DNA from: Podospora bellae-mahoneyi
Taxonomy: Eukaryota; Ascomycota; Sordariomycetes; Sordariales; Podosporaceae
DNA length: 64,000 nucleotides
Direction of reading: 5' to 3'
Assembly: GCF_035222275.1 (NCBI RefSeq)
Contig: NC_085884.1
Location: forward strand, 1,178,001-1,242,000
Part shown: one piece after another, positions 21,053 through 30,844 of the stretch
Layout: every line of letters starts with the position of its first letter
How positions within the stretch are numbered: position 1 is the first letter of the stretch
Notes under the pieces: model-generated
Database searches by the model: none
Seen by the model: the letters and a program-made list of their open reading frames with translations, nothing else
What the model was told of the DNA's origin: nothing
Position numbers and translations under genes: made by a program

Positions 21053-22448
21053 GCATGCGCAGGCATACAGACAACAGGTACTACCACGGGCCCAAGCAGC
21101 CGAGCCAGGATGGGACAGTCAGGAAACAAGCAACACGAACCGAAAACAGAAGCTGCAAGTTGTCGAAGCCAAGACGGACCAGCTTCGGGCAATAGGAAGC
21201 ACTTGCCGGCAAGCAGCCAGACGACATGTCAGTAAGCTTGGGGAAAACCTCACGCCAAGACTGATATTAGGCAGATTAAGCACTTCCGCTGATGCCCGTT
21301 GCTGTCAGTCGCTGCCCTCCTTCACTGGCGCTTGGCGCTTGGCGCAACATCATCCCGCCCTTGGCTGCATGGCGTCGACTGGGGAAAGGAAGAAGGAAGG
21401 AAGCATGCCGCTAGGAGCAAGCCACAGGAACAGGAAGGATGAAACGAGGGTGTGCGGGGCCAAAAGGGAAAGGAAAGCGGCAGTGGCTTTGTTGGCGGTT
21501 TCTCCCCTGTATGACGTTCACTTGAACTTCTCTCCTTGGTTCTGCAGCGTCTTGATTAGGACCAGAGCCCACATGTCAGGATGAACGCTTGCAAGAAGCT
21601 ACCAGGGTTTGGTCAGAGAGGGTGATAGGGGTAGCGATGCTCATCATGTATGGCAGTGGCCTTCTATTTTATTAGGTACTACAGCATCACACCGGCGACT
21701 GCATTCCAGCAAGTCTTTCCACCCAAATATTGCTATTAATGCAAAAGAAATCTGCAGTTTTCCTCCCTCACGCCATTTTGACTGTTCCCCAAATATCCTC
21801 TGCTGCTTACTGTTGGCCTGTGACAGCTACGTAGAATAGACTCGGAGTCGCTCCAGGTTTGAGTAGTCGGCACTCAACACTGAACATGCATAACTCGTGT
21901 GACACAGCCAATGAACAAAGACGCGCCTAGATATAACCACCGGGATTTAACTGGCCGGCCGGTGCTTAACCGCAACTACCGTATAACAGTAAGCATAAAG
22001 GTGAGCGCTATGATGTGTTGAGCGTGAGTTCTAGATCCGCCATGTCGTCGGGTCGGGGGCCTCGATGGATATTTTGACGTTATCTAACCTTTATGTGGCG
22101 CCTGTGGTTTGGGGGACGGTTTGTATCTGCAGAGGAAGGAGCGTTTGAAGTTTAAAATTGTGGGTGGGACTGCCCTAACATCCAATGCGACAAAGCGAAG
22201 CCAAAAACACACAACCATCTTTGTACGCCTTTCCTTTTCTTTACCACCAAATAAGGTAACGTACCCATCACCCTGGCCGTACCCCGTCCATAAAAATGAA
22301 AGGGCTGTTTGTGCGGCTTCGCAAGCTCTGGAAACGAGCCTGCGGGCCGCTCTTAAATAATATGCCCAAGGGTCTACAGCCAATTCAAGAATTGATGGGT
22401 ACAGAATCTAAGGAAACTCCTTTCTGTAATTGCTTTTACGTAATGCAC
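21053..22448. other. Intergenic, no supported gene
   Basis: Plus-strand frames (21036-21584) and minus-strand frames (22084-22383) lack recognisable motifs. The last 100 bp (22350-22448) are probably the 3' end of the HET-domain gene on the minus strand. Confidence 0.35.
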
Positions 22449-24465
22449 TCAAACTAAACAGAAATCTTGTACTGCCACTCCCTTCTCTTTCAGTTGTTGC
22501 ATACTTATTTCATATCTCAACTCGCCACCCGAACTTGTGAAAGTATCAACAGCTTCAAGGCCTAGCCCTAATCTTTCGATCCTTGGATCCTTGATAACGA
22601 CCTCTCCTGTCCGTTCATCCAAGATGGACAGGCTGCCTCGATTGCTCTCGTTGAATGCATACACCTGCCGCTGATAACTTTCGAGTGGTCCTAAGAATGG
22701 CTCGCCAGCCATGATACCATGCATGAAGGCGTCTCCAACAAGTTGATAGAACTCACGATGCCTGTCTTTTTCTGTTGCACGCAAGATTAGAGGGGTGTCT
22801 GTCCCGAGGAAAAGACATACGATGTCTCCTGGCTGTGTTGCCTTGGGTCCAAGCCCAAATCTGCCATCAGATGTCATGAAGTACTGGCGTCCTTGAACCC
22901 AGGTCGTCATGTGTTTTCCTAGGAGTACCAAGTTTGTGTCCACATTATTCTCCTCACGAAAATCCTCAGATGTGGTCAGGACTTTGCGCAGCATGTCCGT
23001 CACGTCAGACACAGGCAGGTAGTAGTTTTCCGGTGGAATAAACGTCTCTCGAAAGCGGCCTGCGCTGACTGCCCGGCTCATGCTTTCTAGGAGAATTGGC
23101 TGTTGCACAGCCGTCACTTTGGCGAAAACATCCCTGAAGAGCTTTCGAAAGCTGGCCAGCGTGGCAAGAGGAGTGGTAGTGTCGTCTGGCAGGGCCGTAA
23201 CCGTGATTTCCGCGCACTGGACACCAACCATAGACAGAAATGTCCCCTCCAGAGACGAATCCGTGACAACCGCAAGAAAAGTCTCTCCCCCAGAGCACGG
23301 CAGTCCATACATATTCCTCTCCATCTCATAAGACCAATCCGGAATCCAGCTCGGCCACCACTTTGACCCCCCTTCCTCGTCTTTAACCCCCGCATGCGCC
23401 AAAATATCCCCCTTCCTAGTCGCCTGGATATACTTCAACACCACATCCCCATACACCTCGGCAACAGAAGCAGTATAATCCGGCCTCACAAGCTCCGCAG
23501 CACCCCCCTCCCTCTCAAACCCACTCAGCAGCCTCAACAGTGCATAAAACTCTATCTCTTGGATCCTTGCACTTCATCTCCTCGCAGTACGTCCGCATTT
23601 CTGTCAGGTTGATAGGGAATCTAGGCCTGCACATTGCAACCACCAGCCAAGCCCTATCAGTCCGGCACAGCTTCGCCATCGGGCTAGGCCCTTCAGAGTT
23701 CTTGACGTTGGTGCAGTAGACCGCATTGCGGAGGTCGAGGCGGGAGATGGTGGAATGGCCAGCTTGGAATGTTGCGTTGTTTGCTAGTGCTTGCTCTTGT
23801 AACACCCAGAGTCGTTCAAACCAAGACCGGTTGAGTAATGCTTCGACGGCGTTGGCGTCGCGGGGTGTGTAATGCCCGTCGTCAGGAAAGGGGGCGTCAA
23901 TGTCGGCGAGTGAGGGGTCGCGGGCGTTGGGGGTGGGTGTCATGGATTGCATGTTCCAGTCAACGGTGACTTGGGAGCCGATGTCTCGGAGGATATTCAG
24001 TGCGTGGTTGCTATCGTCTGCTTCGGGGCCGAGCCAGATGACGACGTGGGCTGCTTTTTCATAGACGTCGCCCATGAAACTGACTTGGTGGCCTTTTTCG
24101 GTCCAGTCGTTTTGGTTGATGCAGATGGCGTCGATCCAGATTGTGCGCGGGCTCGAGGGCAGACGGAGGTGTCTGAGCGCGGTGGCAAGGTTTTGGGTGA
24201 CGAGCATTGTGTTGTGTTTTGTTGAGCCGTCAGCGTCGATCGTGATCATGGCGATTGGAGCCGGGTCGGCTTCGGAGCCCCATACATAGGACAGAGCTTC
24301 GTAGGGTGTGATAGCTTCATCTTGAATGTCGATGCAGGCTGGTTGATTCGTAAACGATAGGCAGATCGGGGCTGTCTTGTCTTCGCTCGGGTGGATAGAC
24401 AAGAGCCGGATGAGCTTGGCTGGAGGGGGGGGAAGGGGTCGGTATTGAAAGCTTGTCGGCACCAT
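22449..24465 (-). pseudogene. HET-domain (heterokaryon incompatibility) protein, reading frame broken once
   Basis: HET-domain proteins are fungal self/non-self recognition factors that trigger regulated cell death when incompatible strains fuse. Starting at the ATG at 24465 (MVPTSFQYRPLPPPPAKLIR), the three classical HET blocks are present in order: YEALSYVWGSE, then TIWIDAICINQND with QVSFMGDVYEKAAHVVIWLG, then NRSWFERLWVLQEQALA. The second half has the usual C-terminal region (FMTSDGRFGLGPKATQPGD, VCLFLGTDTPLIL, YQLVGDAFMHGIM). The two halves are in different frames with one break near the middle (about 23.5 kb); otherwise the gene looks whole. It may be a recent loss or an assembly error. 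There is no NACHT, WD40 or other extra domain; it is a HET-only architecture of about 670 aa. A start further upstream (24762) is possible but adds non-HET-like sequence. Confidence 0.75.
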
Positions 24466-24911
24466 CTTGTGACAAAATTTGACAGTAGGGAACTGACTGT
24501 CAGTGGAAGTCTTAGAGATCAAGTAGACCTGTGTGAATCTGATCCAATGTGGTCCTCGAAAAGTGTGGATTAGCACATCAACCCTCAAACTGCCTAAAAA
24601 GCGCAAATGGGAGAAAGCCTTCGGCACTGACACCTCACCACCGCCTTCTGGAAGCTCATTGGTCGAAAATGCGGGGCTTTGAGATGTCATGCATTCCTCT
24701 GGCCCGATTAGAGGTGTTTGGTATTGGCAGACTGTTGGTTTGTGGTGCGGTTTCAGTTTCATCTGTGTCGATCCCAAGAGTTTACGTGGATGATAAGTAG
24801 TGGACGCACACCAAAAATGGACTCACAAATCGAATATTCAAACTGGGATAGAGATATATATTGAAACCGAGAAGACTGCAAAGTAGGTAGTTTAAGCCGA
24901 AGGACCGTGAT

Positions 24912-25994
24912 TCATACTAACGCTATTGGCCACAGTAACCATTGATCGTGCTGCGAGAAGTGGTGTCCAGGGCTAGGTGAACTCGAAAGGCGTAACATTT
25001 CCTTGATTTGGTATGGAATTCTGTTCCCGTCCCACTTGATGAGGGTTCCGTTGTCCTGGGGCGTAATGTCCTTGAATACCCTCATTAAGCCAGCAATACA
25101 GGTTGTTATATCGTCAACCCCATCCCACCCTGTGAGCCGGGTCGAGATGAATCCAGGCTCGACATTCACCATCGTCTGCTTTCGTCCTTCCTTTTCCCAC
25201 TCACGTGCCATGGTGACAGTGCCTTGGTTGAGAGCCGTCTTCGCCATACGGCAGGCCATGCATGTACCAAAAGAGTTCTCTTTTGTCTTGTTAATGCCAG
25301 CTTGCCTCATTAAACGGGGTAACGAAAGGATAGGCAAAGATGATTTGGCTATAAGAAATGACATTGAGGGCATAACAAGATGATATATGAAGATGAGTCG
25401 GGCTTCCATCCTATCATGGGGAAAGAAAGTGATATGGCAGGATCTTGAGAGTCTACTCACTTGAAACTGAGCCAAAGGCGGAGGAAATATTGACTATCTT
25501 TGTGTTATCGCCAAGCTCCCAAGCTCGGGAGGAAGTGCCCGATGGTAAGGATAGGGCCAACAGCCATTACGCGGAACTTCACCTTCATCTCCCCTGTTTG
25601 CTCCTGCCATGGCTTTGGATGAGGCGAGAGGCCACCAACGTTGATGAGGAGGTCAAGAGGTCGATCGGCACCGTACAGAGCCGCTTCTCGAGAGATGGTG
25701 GCTTCATCAAAATAATCTAGCTCCAAGAGTCTCACACCTGCTTTTTCAAGCTCCACAACCGTCGGATCCTTTTCTGTGCGTGTTTTGGGCCGAACGGTGG
25801 CCGTAACGTCCCATGACTCCTAAATAAATGCCTTCAGGAGATTGTTTCCGATCCCGCGGTTTGCCCCTGCAGCTCTTGGTGTCAGTGGCGTCGGCGCGTG
25901 GTTATCTGAGTGTTGATTGGGGAATATCAGTTTCAATTCTGTGTTGCACGGGGTACCAGCACTTACCCACGATAAGAACAGTCTTCCTCCTCAT
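24912..25994 (-). pseudogene. Short-chain dehydrogenase/reductase, broken
   Basis: Starting at the ATG at 25994 (MRRKTVLIVG), a GTAAGT intron (about 25965 down to 25867) joins to ANRGIGNNLLKAF, giving the Rossmann motif GxxxGIG. Further family blocks follow: WDVTATVRPK, LLELDYFDEA, RPLDLLINVGG (usual NNAG), KIVNISSAFGSVS, then after a second probable intron MAKTALNQGTVTMAREW and VEPGFISTRLTG. Breaks: a TAG at 25820-25822 inside LLKAFI-stop-ESWDV, a one-base frame change near 25520 before DNTKIVNIS, and the catalytic Tyr of YxxxK is Cys (ACRMAKTALNQ). The Ser of the catalytic triad (NISSAFG) is kept. It is therefore a decayed oxidoreductase gene. SDRs reduce carbonyls with NAD(P)H; the substrate is unknown. 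It lies between two broken HET genes in the decayed zone. Confidence 0.7.
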
Positions 25995-26410
25995 GCTTCC
26001 AAGTTGCCTGAAGGCTCGGACAGCGTTGGTGAGCAGGTGGGATAGGCTTGTATAAAGCTTAGACTCTGTCCATCAATTGCTCGGATAGTTTATATGGATG
26101 AATAGAGCCGTACTTGGTAAAGATGAGATATTGAAATAGGAAGAGGAATATAATGTGCTTCATTATGAGCCCGATGAAGGTCGAGGAAGTCCCCGAAATT
26201 TACCATGACCGCATTGTAGATGGGTAAAGAATCAGGTTAGGAACGTACCAGCTTGATGCAGATGAAAGATAGGCGTCGAGCATCATCCCAAAATGAAGCT
26301 TGGGGCCGTGGACTTGATAGGCCTATATGTCTTGTTCAGGGTTTTGTTGACTTTTAAGATAGGGGTTATCAATTTCGGTGGTGGGAGGGATGTCGCAAAT
26401 ATGTGAGAAG

Positions 26411-26458
26411 ATATGAACGCTGAAACTCACTCTCATATGAACGCTGAAACTCACTCTC
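26411..26458. repeat. Perfect 24-bp tandem duplication
   Basis: ATATGAACGCTGAAACTCAC plus TCTC is repeated twice without a mismatch (26411-26434 and 26435-26458). It lies in non-coding DNA. The perfect identity in an otherwise decayed region suggests a recent slippage event. Confidence 0.7.
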
Positions 26459-26748
26459 AAGTTCTCTGATTCAAGTCAGGTGATACCTAGTGTGACCTGC
26501 TGTCACCGTTTTAGCATGGACGCTACTGACAGCCAATCATTCCTGCTCGGTGAGTTGGGTTTCCAACTGACTGTTACCTGAAAGTGGGCAGCTATGCAGA
26601 AACACTAGGCCTTGTCCCGGGCCTCAATATCTTAGAGCACAAGTTAGGTAGCACCTTTCACAATTGGTGCCGAGTCACTGCAGGTCTATGGGTCGAATCG
26701 TTATGAGTTTGGATGACCTGATGACACCTAGAGGCAGCCCGGTATTTC

Positions 26749-27018
26749 CTAAGCTTGGGTGACGAACTTCCGCCAAGAGTGGCACTTTAGGCATTGCACC
26801 CTGGTGCACTCTTTCAGGGCACCGCATGGGGGTTGCCTGCAAGGCTCAGAGGACTTCGACCTACTCTTCAGGTGCACGCCCCCGGGCATGAGATGTGGTT
26901 CACACCCCTCCATCAACTTTCGTAGGTACTCTCCATCATTGGCGCTCAGCCAGCCAATATCCATTGCACCCCAAGGAAATTTCATTTTGTACCCAAACCG
27001 CCTGCCCCTACACACCAT
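26749..27018 (-). other. Doubtful 89-codon open frame
   Basis: An ATG at 27018 opens 89 codons reading MVCRGRRFGYKMKFPWGAMD and ending in a basic, Cys-containing stretch (LKECTRVQCLKCHSW). The composition is plausible for protein, but no family is recognised and no splice partners are visible. It may be a fragment of a former gene or a chance frame. The surrounding 26.0-28.0 kb otherwise holds no supported gene. Confidence 0.2.
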
Positions 27019-28019
27019 CACAAACACAAGCCTGGAATAAAACGCGGTGAGGCTGCGTTGAGGGCAGAACTCACCTCAATTCCTCCCCACCTCTAGGGTC
27101 TTTAAGGCTCTCTCACGGCACGTGTCTCATCGACAGGCGTACTGAAAGTTACATTCCCAATCCTTTCAAATGATTCGACATGGCACATCACAGCATATCT
27201 CCAAGAACTGGTTAGTGACACTTACGTAACGTTCAGTCTGCATACCTATCTATGCAAGTCAAATGCTGGCGGAAGCCCAAAGAGCCTTGTTAATTATTCT
27301 AAGCCTCATCCCTAGCATTAAATATGAGGCCGTCCCCGTCTTGGTAGCACGAGTTTCTCGACTTGTCTTTGGTTTGATCGATTTCATCAGTTTCCCTGGA
27401 TATGTTACTTTTTTCCGGCGACAAATCCTCCAATCATGGAGATGTCAGATGTTTCAACCCAACCATCTCCAACAGGTCCAGGTTCCCTTGTGACTAACCC
27501 AGGTATGTTTTGTTACCCAGACTCGGGTACCTAGGTACTTTATTTAATTAACCGCTGGTAGTCGCGAAGTACTGACGTCTTAAACTTTTCCAAAAGGCTC
27601 TAGACCAAAATGTCAATTTGCTGATCAGATCCGCTCATTTGCTGACAGAACCCCAGAGGGTTATCTCGTCCCCCTTGGAACTGTGTCATAATCTGTCATG
27701 ACGCGAAGCTCAACTGACTTTCCGCAAGACATGGCGTGTGAGCTTGGCAGATATATTCCTTTGGACAGTGCTTTGAAGACGAGATCATCAGCTCAGTTGT
27801 ACCGAGATTACAGAACTATCTGGCTTCATCCTAACCCTGCGCAATCTGTTCTCATCAGCATGGGGGAAGTATGTCCTGTCCCTACTGACCATACCTAACC
27901 ACATCTTTTGGCACATCCTTTTCTCCATATGCTTTGCAAGAGAGCTCCGCCTTCCAGAAGTAATTGCGGCAAACGTGTGAATTTCGAATCCAGACCAGCG
28001 CAAAGGACACCACCACAGC

Positions 28020-29600
28020 TTAGTCTCTTCCTTGAACTCGATAAACGACAGCTGATACCCGAGGCACCTTATGGTGAATCAAGACCTTCATGAGTTGATA
28101 TCGATTTTGGTCCCAGGCCTCTATTCTAGTTTGCATAGCATTTAACGCTGTTGAGTGCTCTTGGTCTTCCAGCAAGCTACACTGTAGCTCATTTTCGTCT
28201 GCTGAGGACCAACCAAGAGCGTAGAATATGACCTCAAATTCCACTGTCCTGTTATTGCCATACGCTGGGACATAAGTCTTGACTGTAAACCGCATCGATC
28301 CCGAGTCCCATGGCCCATCACCAGTCACAAAGAACGCCCGGTCCTCGTCAGCGCATCGGCTCCACGGCCAGGCATCATACATACCCATTTCCAAGGGGTA
28401 GTCACCCTGAAGAGCATGTCTTCGACACTGAGCTATCAGACGCCTTATATCTGTCAGCGGCTCGGGAATTACTGGGGCCTCAATATCGGCCAGTTCGGTG
28501 AGCAAATACCGTGTTCTTGGCACCTTCGGCCAGTATATAGTCTTGTACTCGACAAACTCCCATAGGTTCTCCCTCGCAAACCTATCTGAGCCGCATGTTC
28601 GTAACCAGATACCAATCGGCCGTTTGATATCTGAGCAGTTGAGCGGCAGAACATAAGAGTATGCTCGTTTGCCTGGTATTGGGTCGGATAGGGCCTGGCA
28701 CTGGATCTTGATACCGCTGTTCGTCATGGAAAAAACTCGCCTGTCGTCGTCTCAAGGTAGTTTGCTAAGGGTCTTCGATCCGGCGAAATACAGAGGTGAT
28801 TCGGCGAGAACACCACAATAAAATCGGGCACCAGGGTGCATTTTTGTCTTTGTTGCTGGTGATACCCTCCAAGCGAAAATGCTGAAGTCGGCTGTGTATT
28901 TGATAATCTCTTCCTGTAACCGTCGAAAGGCCTCGGTCCCTTCACCATAAACCAGAGTCATGTTGACGTTAAAAGGCCCGAGCATACAGTAGGCCGTGTC
29001 CTCTATTCTTGTTGTGGTCCTGGAAGCCGCCCAGCTCATTTTTTGGGCAACCGACATGCTCGATAATGACTCTGTGTCTCAGGATGCCCTTATTGATTCC
29101 AGTAATGGAGACAAGATGGTCTATTAGCGTTTCTTTGTCGCCCTGTCCTTCCACTCCCCGTTGAAGAATACCACGTTTGCTGGGGCGATCAGCTCTTGGA
29201 GAGTCCATCCACGAGCAAACCACCGACATCGTGATAGAGCAATTTCCAAAGGGGCGACTCGCGGAGGCGGGAGGTCGGAAAGAAAGACGTAGCACACTGA
29301 GGATTGTTGGTACCACTGATACATGGACTTAATAGCCTCGGCTAGCTCAGCGCTGCTGGATTTGTCGATGCAACCGGTGTCGACCCAGGCGTATTGATAT
29401 CCGTCCTTTTTCGCTATCCAACACGTCATATCAATCTTCTTGTAGCCCTTCTTGCTCCGGAACATCTGATATCTCCCGCTCTTCATGTCAGCTCAAGTCA
29501 CCTCTCCATCTTCCCACGTGTGTGATAGGATTGTGTATGATGGAATATCGTTGCTAATAAACTCCTCGAACCGGCCGTCATTGGTGTTGATAAGTCGCAT
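28020..29600 (-). pseudogene. HET-E/HET-D-like HET-domain gene, broken in several places
   Basis: The start MRLINTNDGRFEEF (ATG 29600) followed by IPSYTILSHTWEDGEV is the signature opening of the HET-E/HET-D/HET-R class known from Podospora. It continues with YAWVDTGCIDKSSSAELAEA, YQQSSVCYVFLSDLPP, RGWTLQELIAPANVVFFN, SITGINKGILRHR, QKMSWAASRTTTRIEDTAYC and TLVYGEGTEAFRRLQEEI. A long C-terminal region (28727-28020) then reads WLRTCGSDRFARENLW and GDGPWDSGSMRFTVKTYV. Proteins of this type act in vegetative incompatibility, usually as HET-NACHT-WD40 STAND receptors. Here no NACHT or WD40 repeats follow; the C-terminal part is the accessory region of short HET proteins. The coding sequence is spread over several frames with roughly four breaks, so it is a fossil of an incompatibility gene. 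The block spacing is preserved, so decay appears moderate. Confidence 0.75.
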
Positions 29601-29994
29601 CTTGATGGAATAGAGAGTATTCCAGCAGTGGTTGCCGGTGGAAAACCGAAAAGATCAACATGTTGAGATTTCAATACAAAGTATGTCTTTGGTTGGATGA
29701 AAGGAGGCCTTCTGCTGCGGCCGGTGAATCTGCCAAGTGATAGGTCTGAGAACAGCACTCGACACTACAGCTGACGGCTGGTGTTAATCAGAGCTCTCAG
29801 GCCCTTTGTTCGATTGTCAAGCAATGACTAAGTAAGATACATGATTATCACTCGCTCTCACATCAGAGTCATCTCTTAATACACGGTCATCAGTCCCGTC
29901 TTAAAACGACTCGACTTCATCCAAACCCTTCCACTTCCTCCTGTCCTCAATTTCTCTCACTTGTTACCTTGAACACCCTTCTGCCATCCCATTA

Positions 29995-30614
29995 AACTAC
30001 CACCATCCCCGCCCACGCCTCCATCCCACAATCTTCACCTTCAAACTCCAACTCAACAACCCCTCCCGCCAGCTCCCCACCAACCTCCGCGGCTTCATCA
30101 CCCTCCAAACAGCCGACTTCCGCCTCGCGCTCGCCACCGGCTTCCACCTCCATCCCTCCCACATCACCAACAGCTCCTCGGCCGTCCAGCCCTACGGCCC
30201 AGACGACATAGACAAGGAAGCCCAGCGGTCCTCCCAGCCCCTCTTCCGCTAGAAACGAACCTGGCAAATCACCAACCCGACCGCCTGCTGGGTCGGCCAG
30301 ATCAGAAGATACGGAACCAGCCAGGACGAAGACCTCTGCCACGGCGACGTCATCCACTGGTTGACGACTTTGTGCGTGATGGGGGTGGTGGGGTATCGAC
30401 GGGGGGAGCTGAACGGGAGGATTTACAGGTACTTTCCTGACTGGGTGAGAAAATCGGAACATTACCCCAAATCAGCGATGCCGGACTATGCTATGTTGAC
30501 AATGGGGTGGAGAAGCCGTTTGTGCCGTGGTGGAGTTGGACGGTCGAGACTAAGACACACACTGGGGAGGTGCCAGTTGAGACATCGACGCTTGTACTCA
30601 GAAACGGGAAATAG
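29995..30614 (+). pseudogene. Decayed copy 4 of the unrecognised four-copy family (best preserved N-terminal half)
   Basis: The plus-strand frame reads FTFKLQLNNPSRQLPTNLRG, FITLQTADFRLALATGFHLH, then KRTWQITNPTACWVGQIRRY, VVGYRRGELNGRIYRYFPDW, and after a frame change KPFVPWWSWTVETKTHTGE. A TAG interrupts just before KRTWQ (near 30250), and a one-base change separates WVRKSEHYPKS from the WWSW block. The same ordered blocks occur in the three other copies. The N-terminal part resembles an extended beta-rich domain (alternating hydrophobic residues) by eye, but no known family is recognised. It lies 230 bp from the 3' end of the MFS gene, tail to tail. Confidence 0.55.
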
Positions 30615-30844
30615 CCCCCTCACAAACATAAACAGACCCATCATGAAATTAACCTAAAATTGCCTCTCATCAAGCTGATCTTTAACACTACCAAACTTCC
30701 CAAAGAAAAAGTCTCTAACTAAATAAACACCCATCCATTTTGCATCCATCCAAAAAAAAAAAAAAAAACTCCTATCATGCAATGCTGCCAGGGTATTCAC
30801 CATGTAGTACCTACACAACATCCCATCCCCCCTCCTCCTCCTCC

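Noticed and set aside
30000-30462. Val/Gly/Glu-rich minus-strand open frame at the decayed family copy
   Set aside because: It lies opposite the family blocks shared by four loci and has no motif of its own.
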